Source of the DNA: Alphaproteobacteria bacterium
GTDB taxonomy: Bacteria; Pseudomonadota; Alphaproteobacteria; Rhizobiales; Aestuariivirgaceae
DNA length: 26,278 bases
NCBI GenBank assembly: GCA_026400595.1
Contig: JAPLOT010000226.1
Span: 1 to 26,278, forward strand
Direction: 5' to 3'
Part shown: positions 15,379 to 23,658 of the stretch, in pieces
How the letters are laid out: each line of letters opens with the position of its first letter
Position numbering within the stretch: position 1 is the stretch's first letter
The notes under the pieces: generated by a model
The model's input: the letters and a program-made list of their open reading frames with translations, nothing else
Told to the model about the DNA's origin: nothing
Database searches by the model: none
Made by a program: the position numbers and the translations under genes

Positions 15379-16319
15379 CCGCGCGGCTGCTGTTCCGTCA
15401 CGAGACGATCCTCGCCATCCTCACGGTGATCGCGCTCTTCGTGCTCTCTATGCTGTCGGACAAGTTCTTCACCGTCGACAACCTGCTGAACCAGGGCCGC
15501 CTGATGTCGGAGGTCGGGCTGGTGGCGTTGGCCATGACCTTCGTGATCGTCACCGGCGGTATCGACCTCTCGGTGGGCTCCATCCTCGGCCTCACCGCGA
15601 TCCTCTTCGGCATCTTCTGGCAGAGCCTCGGCCTGCCCATTCCGCTGGCCATGGCAGCGGCCATCGCCAGCGGCACCTTCGCCGGCTTCGTCAATGGCCT
15701 CATCATCACCCGCTTCAGCGTGCCGCCCCTCATCGCCACGCTGGCGACGCTGGCGCTTTACCGCGGACTTGCCGAAGGCATCAGCCAGGCCCGCTCGGTG
15801 CGCGGCTATCCGGAGTGGTTCTTCTTCTTCGGCCAGGGCGAGGTGCTGGGCGTGCCCTTCCAGCTCTGGATCCTCGGCATCTGCACGGTGATCGCCGCGG
15901 TGATCCTGGCCTATACGCCCTTCGGCCGCGCCACCTATGCGATCGGCGCCAACGAGACGGCCGCGCGTTTTTCCGGCATCCGCGTCGATGCGGTGAAGCT
16001 GTGGATCTATACCGCCGCCGGATTCATGTCGGCGCTGGCCGCCGTCATCTTCGTCTCGCGCGTCACCACCACCCGCTCCGACATGGGCACCGGCCTCGAA
16101 CTCGACGTCATCACCGGTGTGGTCCTCGGTGGCACATCGATTTTCGGCGGCAAGGGCACCATCCTGGGCACGGCGCTGGGACTCATTCTCATCCAGGCCC
16201 TGAAGAACGGCCTGGCGCTTTCGGGCGTCAAGGGCGACGGCACCATCGTCGTCATCGGCGTGGTCCTTATTGCGGCCATCCTGATCGGCGCAATATTCGA
16301 CAGAAACAGAGGCGGCTGA
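15375..16319 (+). CDS. rhaQ: Sugar ABC transporter permease, probable RhaQ
   Basis: A 314-aa second CUT2 permease, similar in plan to the preceding one: TGGIDLSVGSILGL at about residues 56-70, GRATYAIGANETAARFSGI in the cytoplasmic loop, and ITGVVLGGTSIFGGKGTILG near residue 240. The ATG at 15375 is fixed by its ATGA overlap with rhaP. The paired-permease arrangement matches rhizobial rhamnose and erythritol-type transporters. A 65-bp gap with a good SD leads to the binding-protein gene. Confidence 0.9.
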   Translation: MTARLLFRHETILAILTVIALFVLSMLSDKFFTVDNLLNQGRLMSEVGLVALAMTFVIVTGGIDLSVGSILGLTAILFGIFWQSLGLPIPLAMAAAIASGTFAGFVNGLIITRFSVPPLIATLATLALYRGLAEGISQARSVRGYPEWFFFFGQGEVLGVPFQLWILGICTVIAAVILAYTPFGRATYAIGANETAARFSGIRVDAVKLWIYTAAGFMSALAAVIFVSRVTTTRSDMGTGLELDVITGVVLGGTSIFGGKGTILGTALGLILIQALKNGLALSGVKGDGTIVVIGVVLIAAILIGAIFDRNRGG

Positions 16320-16384
16320 ATTCGGGAGGACGTCTGCCGCGCCACCCGCCTGTGGCACGGGGACACCATATGGGAGCGACTGAA

Positions 16385-17491
16385 ATGAAGAAACTGACAC
16401 TAGGCGTGCTTCTCAGCCTCGGCCTCATGAGCGGATCGGCCCTTGCCGCCTCCGCCTGGACCGGCGGCGACGACCTGCCGACCAATCCGCTGGCCTGCGA
16501 CGCCACACCGGGCGCCGCCGTTGCCAAGCCCTATGACGGCGGCGTGCCGACCAATCCGCCGGACCGCAAGGGCAAGAAGATCACCGTCGTCGACATTCCG
16601 AAGCTGATCGGCATCGGCTACTTCAATGCGACTTCGAAGGGCATTTCGGACGCTGCCGCCGAGCTCGGCAACGTGGACGCCAAGACCGACGGCCCGACCA
16701 AGGCCAACATCGACGAGCAGATCACCTTCATCGACAACTACATCACCTCGGGCGTCGACGGCATCCTCTTCGCCGCCAACGATCCCGTGGCCATCGCCCC
16801 GGTGCTGAAGAAGGCGCTGGAGAAGGGCATCAACGTGGTGGGCTATGACGCCAACTCCACGCCGGATGCCCGCCAGTGGTTCGTCAACCAGGCCGAGTTC
16901 AACGGCATCGCCAAGTCGCTGGTCGACAATCTGGCCGCCGAGATCGGCGAAGAAGGCGCCTTCGCCATTGTCACCTCGACCTTCACCACACCGAACCAGG
17001 CGCGCTGGATCGCCGAGATGGCCGCCTATGCCGCGAAGTGCCACCCGAAGATGAAGTGGCTGGAAACCGTCGAAGCGCAGGAAGACAACAACCTGTCCTT
17101 CAACCAGGCCACCACCCTCATCAACAAGTATGGCGATGAGCTCAAGGGCATCCTCGGCATGACCTCGGTTGCAACGCCGGCCTCGGCCGAAGCGGTGACG
17201 CAGCTCAACAAGTGCGGCACCATCGCGGTCGTCGGCCTGGCCACACCCAACGCCATGAAGCCCTATGTCGAAAAGGGCTGCGTGAAGTCGGTCGTGCTGT
17301 GGAACCCGGTGGACCTCGGTTATGCCGCCATGCAGGTTCTGCGCTCCGTGGCCGACGGCACGCTGCAGCCGGGTGCGACCACGGTTAAGGCCGGCAAGCT
17401 GGGTGACCTCCAGGTCATCAACGGCTCGGAAATCCTGCTGGGCGCGCCCTTCGTGTTCAACAAGGACAATATCGGCCAGTTCGACTTCTGA
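16385..17491 (+). CDS. rhaS: Sugar ABC transporter substrate-binding protein, probable rhamnose-binding RhaS
   Basis: A 368-aa periplasmic binding protein of the ribose-binding type (peripla_BP_4). The signal peptide is MKKLTLGVLLSLGLMSGSALA (residues 1-21, AxA-type cleavage). The mature part has KKITVVDIPKLIGIGYFNATS, then NIDEQITFIDNYITSGVDGI and VVGYDANSTPDARQWF. A GGGAG sequence 7 bases upstream supports this ATG. In most such operons the binding protein comes first; here it follows the permeases. A very stable hairpin just after its stop may protect its mRNA and raise its level relative to the downstream genes. Ligand identity (L-rhamnose) is inferred from rhaD/rhaI. Confidence 0.92.
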   Translation: MKKLTLGVLLSLGLMSGSALAASAWTGGDDLPTNPLACDATPGAAVAKPYDGGVPTNPPDRKGKKITVVDIPKLIGIGYFNATSKGISDAAAELGNVDAKTDGPTKANIDEQITFIDNYITSGVDGILFAANDPVAIAPVLKKALEKGINVVGYDANSTPDARQWFVNQAEFNGIAKSLVDNLAAEIGEEGAFAIVTSTFTTPNQARWIAEMAAYAAKCHPKMKWLETVEAQEDNNLSFNQATTLINKYGDELKGILGMTSVATPASAEAVTQLNKCGTIAVVGLATPNAMKPYVEKGCVKSVVLWNPVDLGYAAMQVLRSVADGTLQPGATTVKAGKLGDLQVINGSEILLGAPFVFNKDNIGQFDF

Positions 17492-17506
17492 TCCTCACCG
17501 CAATCC

Positions 17507-17534
17507 GGCGCGCTGGCCTTCGGGCCGGCGCGCC
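17507..17534 (+). repeat. 12-bp hairpin with UUCG tetraloop between rhaS and rhaD
   Basis: Arms 17507-17518 and 17523-17534 pair over 12 bp with a single G-U wobble, capped by TTCG closed by C-G, an exceptionally stable RNA tetraloop. It begins 15 bases after the rhaS stop and has no T-run behind it. Most likely it is a 3' mRNA stabiliser or partial attenuator rather than a full intrinsic terminator, since rhaD follows in the same direction. Confidence 0.6.
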
Positions 17535-17556
17535 TCCAACATCCCGAGAGAGTGAT

Positions 17557-19626
17557 ATGAGCAATTCCGCAACCGTCCCGTCCCTGTGGGACGACAAGAA
17601 AGCCGCCAATCTCGATGAACCCGGATTGCTGCTCTACCGGTCCAATCTCCTCGGCGCCGACCTGCGCATCACCAATTTCGGCGGTGGCAACACCTCGGCA
17701 AAGGTGAAGATGAAGGATCCGCTGACCGGCGGCGACGTCACCGTGCTCTGGGTCAAGGGCTCCGGCGGCGACATCGGCTCGATGAAGCTCGACGGCTTCG
17801 CCACGCTCTACATGGACAAGCTCGAATCCCTGAAAGGGCTCTACAAGAGCCTGGACCAGGAAGACGCGATGGTGCACGCGCTGAACCACTGCATCTACAA
17901 TCTCAATTCCCGCGCGCCCTCGATCGACACCTGCCTGCATGGCTATGTGCCCTATGCCCACGTCGATCACGTCCATTCCGACGCGGTCATCGCCATTGCC
18001 GCCTCGAAGGACTCGGAGCGCCTGACCAAGGAGATCTTCGGCAGCGAGATGGGCTACCTGCCCTGGCAGCGCCCCGGCATCGACCTCGGCATCAAGCTTG
18101 GCGAAATGGCCAAGGCCCATCCCGAATATGTCGGCGTGGTGCTGGGCAGCCACGGCCTCTTCACCTGGGCCAATGACGCCAGGACCTGTTACGACACGAC
18201 GCTGCGCATCATCAACAAGGCCGCCGTCTGGCTCGAACGCAATGGCAAGAAGCCCGCCTTCAAGGGCGAGGAGGTCAAGAGCCTGCCGGATGTGGAGCGT
18301 CGCAAGGTGGCGCGCCGCCTGCTGCCCGAGATCCGCGGCCGCATCTCGAAGCATGAGATGAAGGTGGGACACTTCGTCGATTCGAGCGAGGTGCTGGAGT
18401 TCGTGAATTCGAAGCAGCTGGAACAGCTGGCGCCACTCGGCACCTCCTGCCCCGATCATTTCCTGCGCACGAAGATCCGCCCGCTCATCGTGCCGCATGA
18501 CGCGGAAGGTGCCACCCTCGACGCGCTGATCGAGGGCTACCGCAAGGACTATGCGGCCTACTACGAGGCCTGCAAGCGTGCCGATTCGCCCGCCATGCGC
18601 GATCCCAATGCGGTGATCTATCTCGTGCCGCAGGTCGGCATGCTGTCCTTCGCCAAGGACAAGGCCACGGCGCGCATCGCCGCCGAATTCTACGTCAATG
18701 CCATCAACGTCATGCGCGGCGCCTCCAGCGTGTCCGAATATGTCGGGCTGCCGGCGCAGGAGGCCTTCAACATCGAATACTGGCTTCTGGAAGAGGCCAA
18801 GCTGCAGCGCATGCCCAAGCCCAAGAGCCTCGCGGGCCGCATCGCCCTGGTGACCGGCGGCGCGGGTGGCATCGGTTCGGCGATTGCCTCCAAGCTCCTG
18901 TCGGAAGGCGCCTGCGTGGTGCTTGCCGATATCGACAAGGCCTCGCTCGACGAGGTCACGGCGGGCTTCGGCAAGACCTATGGCAAGGACAATGTCCGCG
19001 GCGTGGTCATGGACGTCACCAGCGAGGACGCGGTCATTGGCGCAACCGACCAGGCCGCGCTGGCCTATGGCGGCCTCGACATCGTGGTGAACAATGCCGG
19101 CATCACCCTGGCGGCGACGGTCGAGGACACCAGCCTCGAACTGTGGAACAAGAACATGGCGATCCTCGGCACCGGCTATTTCCTGGTGGCGCGCGAGGGC
19201 TATCGCCTGATGCAGAAGCAGAAGCTGGGCGGCTCGATGATCTTCATCGGCTCCAAGAACGGCGTCACCGCCTCGCCCGGCGCCTCGGCCTATTGCTCGG
19301 TCAAGGCCGCCGAGATCCAGCTTGCCCGCTGCATGGCGCTGGAGGGCGCGCCGTACGGTATCCGCGTCAATGTGGTGAACCCGGACGCCGTGCTGCGCGG
19401 CTCCAAGATCTGGCAGGGGCCCTGGCGCCAGCAGCGCGCCGCCTCGCTCAAGATCAGCGAGGACGAACTCGAGGAACACTACCGCAAGCGGTCGCTCCTG
19501 CAACGCTCGGTCTATCCGGAAGACATCGCCGAGGGCGTCTACTTCTTCGCCTCCGATCTCTCCAACAAGTCGACCGGCAACTTCCTCAACATCGACGCGG
19601 GCAATGCCGCGTCCTTCACGCGCTAG
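17557..19626 (+). CDS. rhaD: Bifunctional rhamnulose-1-phosphate aldolase / short-chain dehydrogenase RhaD
   Basis: A 689-aa fusion with two catalytic halves. Residues 1 to about 420 are a class II (zinc) aldolase: FGGGNTSAKV near 42, the metal-binding cluster YAHVDHVHSDAV near 130-142, and VLGSHGLFTW near 190. Residues from about 425 are an SDR: TGGAGGIGSAIA near 432, NNAG near 511, and Tyr578-x3-Lys582 in SAYCSVKAAE. The aldolase cleaves L-rhamnulose-1-phosphate to dihydroxyacetone phosphate and L-lactaldehyde, and the dehydrogenase is thought to oxidise the lactaldehyde. This fused form is known in rhizobia and Bacillus. The ATG at 17557 has a purine-rich GAGAG upstream. rhaI follows after 4 bases. 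Confidence 0.94.
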   Translation: MSNSATVPSLWDDKKAANLDEPGLLLYRSNLLGADLRITNFGGGNTSAKVKMKDPLTGGDVTVLWVKGSGGDIGSMKLDGFATLYMDKLESLKGLYKSLDQEDAMVHALNHCIYNLNSRAPSIDTCLHGYVPYAHVDHVHSDAVIAIAASKDSERLTKEIFGSEMGYLPWQRPGIDLGIKLGEMAKAHPEYVGVVLGSHGLFTWANDARTCYDTTLRIINKAAVWLERNGKKPAFKGEEVKSLPDVERRKVARRLLPEIRGRISKHEMKVGHFVDSSEVLEFVNSKQLEQLAPLGTSCPDHFLRTKIRPLIVPHDAEGATLDALIEGYRKDYAAYYEACKRADSPAMRDPNAVIYLVPQVGMLSFAKDKATARIAAEFYVNAINVMRGASSVSEYVGLPAQEAFNIEYWLLEEAKLQRMPKPKSLAGRIALVTGGAGGIGSAIASKLLSEGACVVLADIDKASLDEVTAGFGKTYGKDNVRGVVMDVTSEDAVIGATDQAALAYGGLDIVVNNAGITLAATVEDTSLELWNKNMAILGTGYFLVAREGYRLMQKQKLGGSMIFIGSKNGVTASPGASAYCSVKAAEIQLARCMALEGAPYGIRVNVVNPDAVLRGSKIWQGPWRQQRAASLKISEDELEEHYRKRSLLQRSVYPEDIAEGVYFFASDLSNKSTGNFLNIDAGNAASFTR

Positions 19627-19630
19627 TCCG

Positions 19631-20923
19631 ATGAGCTTCGCCATCTCGGCCGACCTCATCGGCACCGCCAACGGCAAGCTCGAGGCCGCCCACGCCGACG
19701 ACTATGAAGCACTCGGCCGCCAGCTCCAACGGCGCGGCCTCTCCATCGAGGCGATGACGAAACGCGCCATGGATTTCGCCGTGGCGGTTCCCACCTGGGG
19801 CGTGGGCACCGGCGGCACGCGCTTCGCACGCTTCCCTGGCCCCGGCGAGCCGCGCAACATCCATGACAAGCTCGAGGACTGCGGCGTCATCCAGCAACTG
19901 GCAAGGGCCACGCCCAATGTCTCGCCGCATTTTCCCTGGGACAAGGTCTCCGACTACAACGCGCTCCGCCAGGAAGCCGCCTCGCACAGCCTGGGCTTCG
20001 ACGCGGTGAACTCCAACACCTTCCAGGACCAGAAGGAGCAGCGGCTGTCCTACAAGTTCGGCTCGCTGACCCATGCCGACAGGGCAACGCGGCAGCAGGC
20101 TGTCGAGCACAATCTCGAATGCATCGAGATCGGGCAGAAGCTCGGCTCCACGGCGCTCACCGTGTGGATCGCCGATGGCTCGAACTTCCCCGGCCAGGCC
20201 AATCTCAACGCCGCCTTCGACCGCTACATCGAGTCGCTCAGGACCATCTACGACGCGCTGCCGAAGAGCTGGCTCGTCTTCCTCGAGCACAAGCTCTACG
20301 AGCCCGCCTTCTATTCCACCGTAATCTCCGACTGGGGATCGAATCTCATGGCCGCACAGGAGCTCGGCCCCAAGGCGCGCTGCCTCGTCGATCTCGGCCA
20401 TCACGCGCCCAACACCAACATCGAACAGATCGTCGCGCGCCTCATCCGGGCGAAGAAGCTGGCGGGCTTCCACTTCAACGACTCGAAGTATGGCGACGAC
20501 GATCTCGATTCAGGCTCGGTCGATCCCTTCCGCCTCTTCCTCGTCTTCAACGAGCTGGTGGATGCGGAGCTGCGCAAGGCGGAGGGCTTCGCCCCGGCCT
20601 ACATGATCGATCAGTCGCACAATGTCACCGATCCCATCGAAAGCCTCATCGCCTCGGCCGTCGAGATCCAGCGCGCCTTCGTCCAGGCCTCGCTGATCGA
20701 CCGCAAGGCGCTGGCCGCGGCGCAGGACGCGAGCGACGTGATGCTCGGCCACCGCCTCGTCAAACAGGCCTTCGTCACCGATGTCTCGCCAATCCTCGCC
20801 GAGGCGCGGCGGCGCAAGGGCGGCGCCATCGATCCCATCGCCACCTACCGCACCAGCGGCTACCGCGCCCAGAAGGCAAAGGAACGCCCGGTTGTGGAGG
20901 GCACCTCGGCCGGCATCGTGTGA
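19631..20923 (+). CDS. rhaI: L-rhamnose isomerase RhaI (Pseudomonas stutzeri/rhizobial type)
   Basis: A 430-aa TIM-barrel sugar isomerase that converts L-rhamnose to L-rhamnulose in the cytoplasm. It is the RhaI subtype known from Pseudomonas stutzeri and rhizobia rather than E. coli RhaA. Stretches that fit are FAVAVPTWGVGTGGTRFARF near the N-terminus, VWIADGSNFPGQ, VFLEHKLYEPAFYSTV (metal-binding Glu and His), LVDLGHHAPNTN and GFHFNDSKYGDDDLDSGSVD. The ATG at 19631, 4 bases after the rhaD stop, lacks a clear SD and probably relies on translational coupling; in-frame starts inside rhaD are less likely. It is the last recognisable rhamnose gene; no kinase or mutarotase follows. Confidence 0.94.
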   Translation: MSFAISADLIGTANGKLEAAHADDYEALGRQLQRRGLSIEAMTKRAMDFAVAVPTWGVGTGGTRFARFPGPGEPRNIHDKLEDCGVIQQLARATPNVSPHFPWDKVSDYNALRQEAASHSLGFDAVNSNTFQDQKEQRLSYKFGSLTHADRATRQQAVEHNLECIEIGQKLGSTALTVWIADGSNFPGQANLNAAFDRYIESLRTIYDALPKSWLVFLEHKLYEPAFYSTVISDWGSNLMAAQELGPKARCLVDLGHHAPNTNIEQIVARLIRAKKLAGFHFNDSKYGDDDLDSGSVDPFRLFLVFNELVDAELRKAEGFAPAYMIDQSHNVTDPIESLIASAVEIQRAFVQASLIDRKALAAAQDASDVMLGHRLVKQAFVTDVSPILAEARRRKGGAIDPIATYRTSGYRAQKAKERPVVEGTSAGIV

Positions 20924-20969
20924 CATTGGCGGCGCCCTGGCATAGTCTGGCGCGGCAAGGAGTGCCGCG

Positions 20970-22067
20970 ATGGATATCAGGGACTATCTCGACTACGAAC
21001 CGGCGGGCAGGCGGATCGAGGATCTCGACACGCCTGTGCCGCTGATCGACATCGGCATCGCCGAGCGCAACCTGAAGCGCTGGCAGGCCCGCACTGACGC
21101 GCTGGGACTCGGCAACCGTCCGCACATCAAGACGCACAAGCTGGCCGGCCTCGCCCGTTACCAGCGCGATCTGGGTGCTCGCGGCATCACGGTGCAGAAG
21201 CTGGGCGAGGCCGAGGTCATGGCGGATGCGGGACTGTCCGACATGCTGGTGACCTTCAACATCGTGGGCCGCTCCAAGCTCGAACGCCTCGCGGCCTTGG
21301 CGCGCCGGACAGAGATTATGGTCGTGGCAGATAATGCGGCGGTGGTCGAAGGTCTCGGCTGGGCGGGCACGGCCGCGGGTCGCGACATTCGCGTGCTGGT
21401 CGAATGCGACACGGGCGCGCATCGCAATGGCGTTCAATCCCCTGAAGCGGCGATCGCGCTGGCCCGGACCATCGATACGACACCGGGACTCGCCTATGGC
21501 GGACTCATGACTTATGCCAAGCCCGGCACGCGGCGCGAAGCGGCGGATTACCTCTCGGCGGCGCGCGACGGTGCTTCGCGGGCCGGGCTGGAGACAAAGG
21601 TAATCAGCTCGGGCGGATCGCCCGATATGTGGAAGGACGAAGGACTCGATGTGCTCACCGAGTATCGCGTCGGGACCTACATCTATTTCGACCGCTCGCT
21701 CGCCGAACGCCACGTCTGCAGCTACGACGATTGCGCTGTCACCATCCTCGCCACGGTGGTGAGCGTTCCTACGCCGGAGCGCGCCTTGCTTGATGCCGGG
21801 TCCAAGTCGCTCACCAGCGACCTGCTCGGTATGACGGGTTATGGCACGGTACGCAGCCTCAATGGCGCGACCGTCTACGACCTGAGCGAAGAACACGGCT
21901 TTCTCGACATCTCCGGCAGCGCGGACAAGCCGATGGTCGGCGACCGGCTGCGCATCGTGCCCAATCACGTGTGTCCCGTGATCAACCTCTTCGACCGCGT
22001 CGTCGTTGTGGACGGCGAAGAGGTGCTGGGCGCCGTGCGCGTCGACGCCCGCGGCCTGGTTCAATAG
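20970..22067 (+). CDS. D-threonine aldolase / D-serine dehydratase-like PLP enzyme
   Basis: A 365-aa fold-type III PLP protein (alanine racemase N-terminal barrel plus DSD1/D-threonine aldolase C-terminal domain). Lys54 in PHIKTHK is the expected Schiff-base lysine. The C-terminal metal site His333-x-Cys335 lies in PNHVCPVINLFD, as in D-serine dehydratase and D-threonine aldolase. Family members cleave D-threonine or D-3-hydroxyaspartate, or dehydrate D-serine; the sequence does not settle which. The ATG has AGGAG 7 bases upstream. It lies 46 bp behind rhaI on the same strand and could be co-transcribed, but no metabolic link to rhamnose is evident. Its stop is 1 bp from that of the convergent MerR gene. 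Confidence 0.87.
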   Translation: MDIRDYLDYEPAGRRIEDLDTPVPLIDIGIAERNLKRWQARTDALGLGNRPHIKTHKLAGLARYQRDLGARGITVQKLGEAEVMADAGLSDMLVTFNIVGRSKLERLAALARRTEIMVVADNAAVVEGLGWAGTAAGRDIRVLVECDTGAHRNGVQSPEAAIALARTIDTTPGLAYGGLMTYAKPGTRREAADYLSAARDGASRAGLETKVISSGGSPDMWKDEGLDVLTEYRVGTYIYFDRSLAERHVCSYDDCAVTILATVVSVPTPERALLDAGSKSLTSDLLGMTGYGTVRSLNGATVYDLSEEHGFLDISGSADKPMVGDRLRIVPNHVCPVINLFDRVVVVDGEEVLGAVRVDARGLVQ

Positions 22068-22068
22068 G

Positions 22069-22464
22069 TCAGGCGGCGCGCGTCTCGACCAGGGTTGCCG
22101 TCTGCTCGATCTGCCGCGAGATCTCGACATGCTTGGAGCGCAGCACGTCGAGATGGGCGCGCAACATGCTGACGGCCTGTTCGATCTCGAGGATGTTCGG
22201 ACAGTCGCCGACGCGCTCGAGGACATCGCGGATCTGTGCGATGGGCACGCCGAGACGCCGCAGGCGCAGGATGTTCTGCAGGCGCCGGACATCGGAGGCA
22301 AGATAGGTGCGGAACTTGCCATGGCGCGGCGGCGACAGAAGTTCCGCCCGCTCGTAGAAGCGGATCGTCTTGGGGTCGATCCCGGTCTGCTTCGCCAGTT
22401 CGCCGATGAACAGGAATGACTCTTCCGCACCTGCAACTTTTGTATCGACCTGCGTTTCCGCCAT
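22069..22464 (-). CDS. MerR-family transcriptional regulator
   Basis: A 131-aa MerR-type regulator. The N-terminal winged helix covers about residues 17-85 (FIGELAKQTGIDPKTIRFYE, then LLSPPRHGKFRTY and RLQNILRLRRLGVPIAQIRD). A C-terminal coiled-coil dimerisation helix follows to the end. The ATG at 22464 is chosen for the strong AGGGAGGTG just upstream; an in-frame start at 22521 has no such support. I see no cysteine pair typical of metal sensors (one Cys only, in GDCPNI), so the effector is unknown. It faces the D-threonine-aldolase-like gene tail to tail. A candidate promoter upstream on the minus strand is TTGCAC-N17-TAGTTT. Confidence 0.88.
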   Translation of the reverse strand: MAETQVDTKVAGAEESFLFIGELAKQTGIDPKTIRFYERAELLSPPRHGKFRTYLASDVRRLQNILRLRRLGVPIAQIRDVLERVGDCPNILEIEQAVSMLRAHLDVLRSKHVEISRQIEQTATLVETRAA

Positions 22465-22494
22465 GCTCCACCTCCCTTGATCGACCTTTGCTTC

Positions 22495-22512
22495 CGGCAC
22501 ATCACCGTGCCG
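22495..22512. repeat. Inverted repeat in the MerR gene leader
   Basis: CGGCAC-ATCACC-GTGCCG is a perfect 6-bp inverted repeat with a 6-base loop, about 30 bases upstream of the MerR ATG. It could be an operator or a leader hairpin; the sequence does not distinguish them. Confidence 0.3.
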
Positions 22513-22627
22513 TGCAGTCAAACTAGGAAGATCGCCTTAAACGTGCAAGATAGAAATCGATCTCGTATAAATTGTAATTGGTTTCATGTGCCGACCTGTA
22601 CTCGAAGGATCGTCTGAAAAGACAGAC

Positions 22628-23182
22628 TCAGCTGGCCGGACCCAGCACATGGCCGACGAAGGGCAGTTCGCGAAACTGATGCGCCATGTCCATGCCGAAG
22701 CCCACCACGAACTTGTCTGGGCACTTGAAGCACTCGAAATCGGCACCGATGTTTGCGGCAAGGTGTCCGGGCTTGTTGAGCAGCACGGCGGTATAGACCC
22801 GCGCCGCGCCGCGCGCCGAGATCAGGTCCTTGGCGTAGGCCAGGGTGCGGCCGGATTCCAGGATGTCGTCGACCAGCAGCACATGCCGGCCCTTCACGTC
22901 GGACTCGATGTCGCGCAGGACCTGAACCTGGCCCGAAGAGCGCGTCGCCGCGCGGTAGCTCGACAGCATCATGAAGTCGACCTCGGGGGAAAGCCCGGCA
23001 TGGTGCATGGCGCGGATCAGGTCTGCCGCGAAGATGAAGCTGCCCTTCAGCACCGGCACGACGAGCAGGCGCTCGGGCTTGCGCGCCGCGATTTCGCGGG
23101 CAAGTTCGGTGATTCTGTCAGCGATCTGCGACTCGGAGAACAGCACTCCGATGCGGTGGCCTTCGATGATCTGTTCGCTCAT
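22628..23182 (-). CDS. hpt: Hypoxanthine phosphoribosyltransferase
   Basis: A 184-aa purine salvage enzyme that converts hypoxanthine (and guanine) plus PRPP to IMP (GMP). The PRPP-binding loop is VLLVDDILESGRTLAYA at about residues 98-114. The N-terminal substrate region VVPVLKGSFIFAADLIRA (near 42-59) and the C-terminal VVGFGMDMAHQFRELPFVG are standard for bacterial Hpt. The length is normal. The ATG overlaps the stop of the upstream DUF3426 reading frame by 4 bases (ATGA), implying that the two were one transcription unit. Confidence 0.95.
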   Translation of the reverse strand: MSEQIIEGHRIGVLFSESQIADRITELAREIAARKPERLLVVPVLKGSFIFAADLIRAMHHAGLSPEVDFMMLSSYRAATRSSGQVQVLRDIESDVKGRHVLLVDDILESGRTLAYAKDLISARGAARVYTAVLLNKPGHLAANIGADFECFKCPDKFVVGFGMDMAHQFRELPFVGHVLGPAS

Positions 23183-23658
23183 GGCGCGGCATTTGAGCCG
23201 ATTTCATGGGCATGGGCAAAGCGAATTTCGAGGTTCTTCGCATTTTCGGGCGGCGAAGCGACGCGGGTCACGAAGTTGGTGATCTCGCCCGATTTCAACG
23301 GCCGCGCACCGGCATCGAGCGTCCAGTTGTAGACCTCGTCATTGCTGTCCGAGCGCAGCGCGAAGCGGATCCACGGGATCTTGCGATCATCGTCCGAGAC
23401 ATTGGCGATCTCGCCCTTGACGGCCAGCACCCGCGTCCCGTCGACGATCATGTGCTGCATCTCGACCTTGCGGAAGTCGAGTCCATAGATGTTCACGTTC
23501 CAGCCGATGGTCTGATAGGCCTTCACGCTGGCCGGCGCCATGGCGACGACCTGCTCCGGCATGGCCAGCGCAACCAGCAGGGGAAGTGCCGCACAGGCGG
23601 CCAGCGCGGACCATCCGGCCATGCGCCGGTTGCGCCGGGCGCGCTGGGCCGCGAAGGC
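23179..23658 (-). pseudogene. C-terminal part of a zinc-ribbon/DUF3426 membrane protein, downstream of an in-frame amber codon
   Basis: This stretch continues the zinc-ribbon frame without a shift after the TAG at 23661-23659. The first 12 codons read AFAAQRARRNRR, a basic linker, followed by a membrane helix (SALAACAALPLLVALAM) and a periplasmic DUF3426-like domain (residues such as GLDFRKVEMQHMIVDG and VLAVKGEIANVS, then IPWIRFAL). MJ0042 zinc-ribbon plus TM plus DUF3426 is normally one protein. Translation could restart at the ATG at 23622, giving a 147-aa membrane-anchored fragment, but no good SD is seen. The intact 3' end, still coupled to hpt by ATGA, suggests a recent mutation, a base-call error, or stop readthrough. 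Confidence 0.75.

Noticed and set aside
17489..17516. TGATCC at the rhaS stop as another RpoE/ChrR promoter
   Set aside because: At the 16-nt spacing the sequence is CGCTGG, not CGTA-like, and TGATCC here is made by the stop codon context.
17320..19677. Long open frame (785 codons) on the minus strand opposite rhaD
   Set aside because: It mirrors the codon bias of rhaD in a GC-rich genome, has no recognisable domain, and rhaD shows full family motifs on the plus strand.
22612..22627. GTCTG-N6-CAGAC hairpin at the hpt stop as a terminator
   Set aside because: Only a 5-bp stem with no U-run on the transcribed strand; too weak to call.
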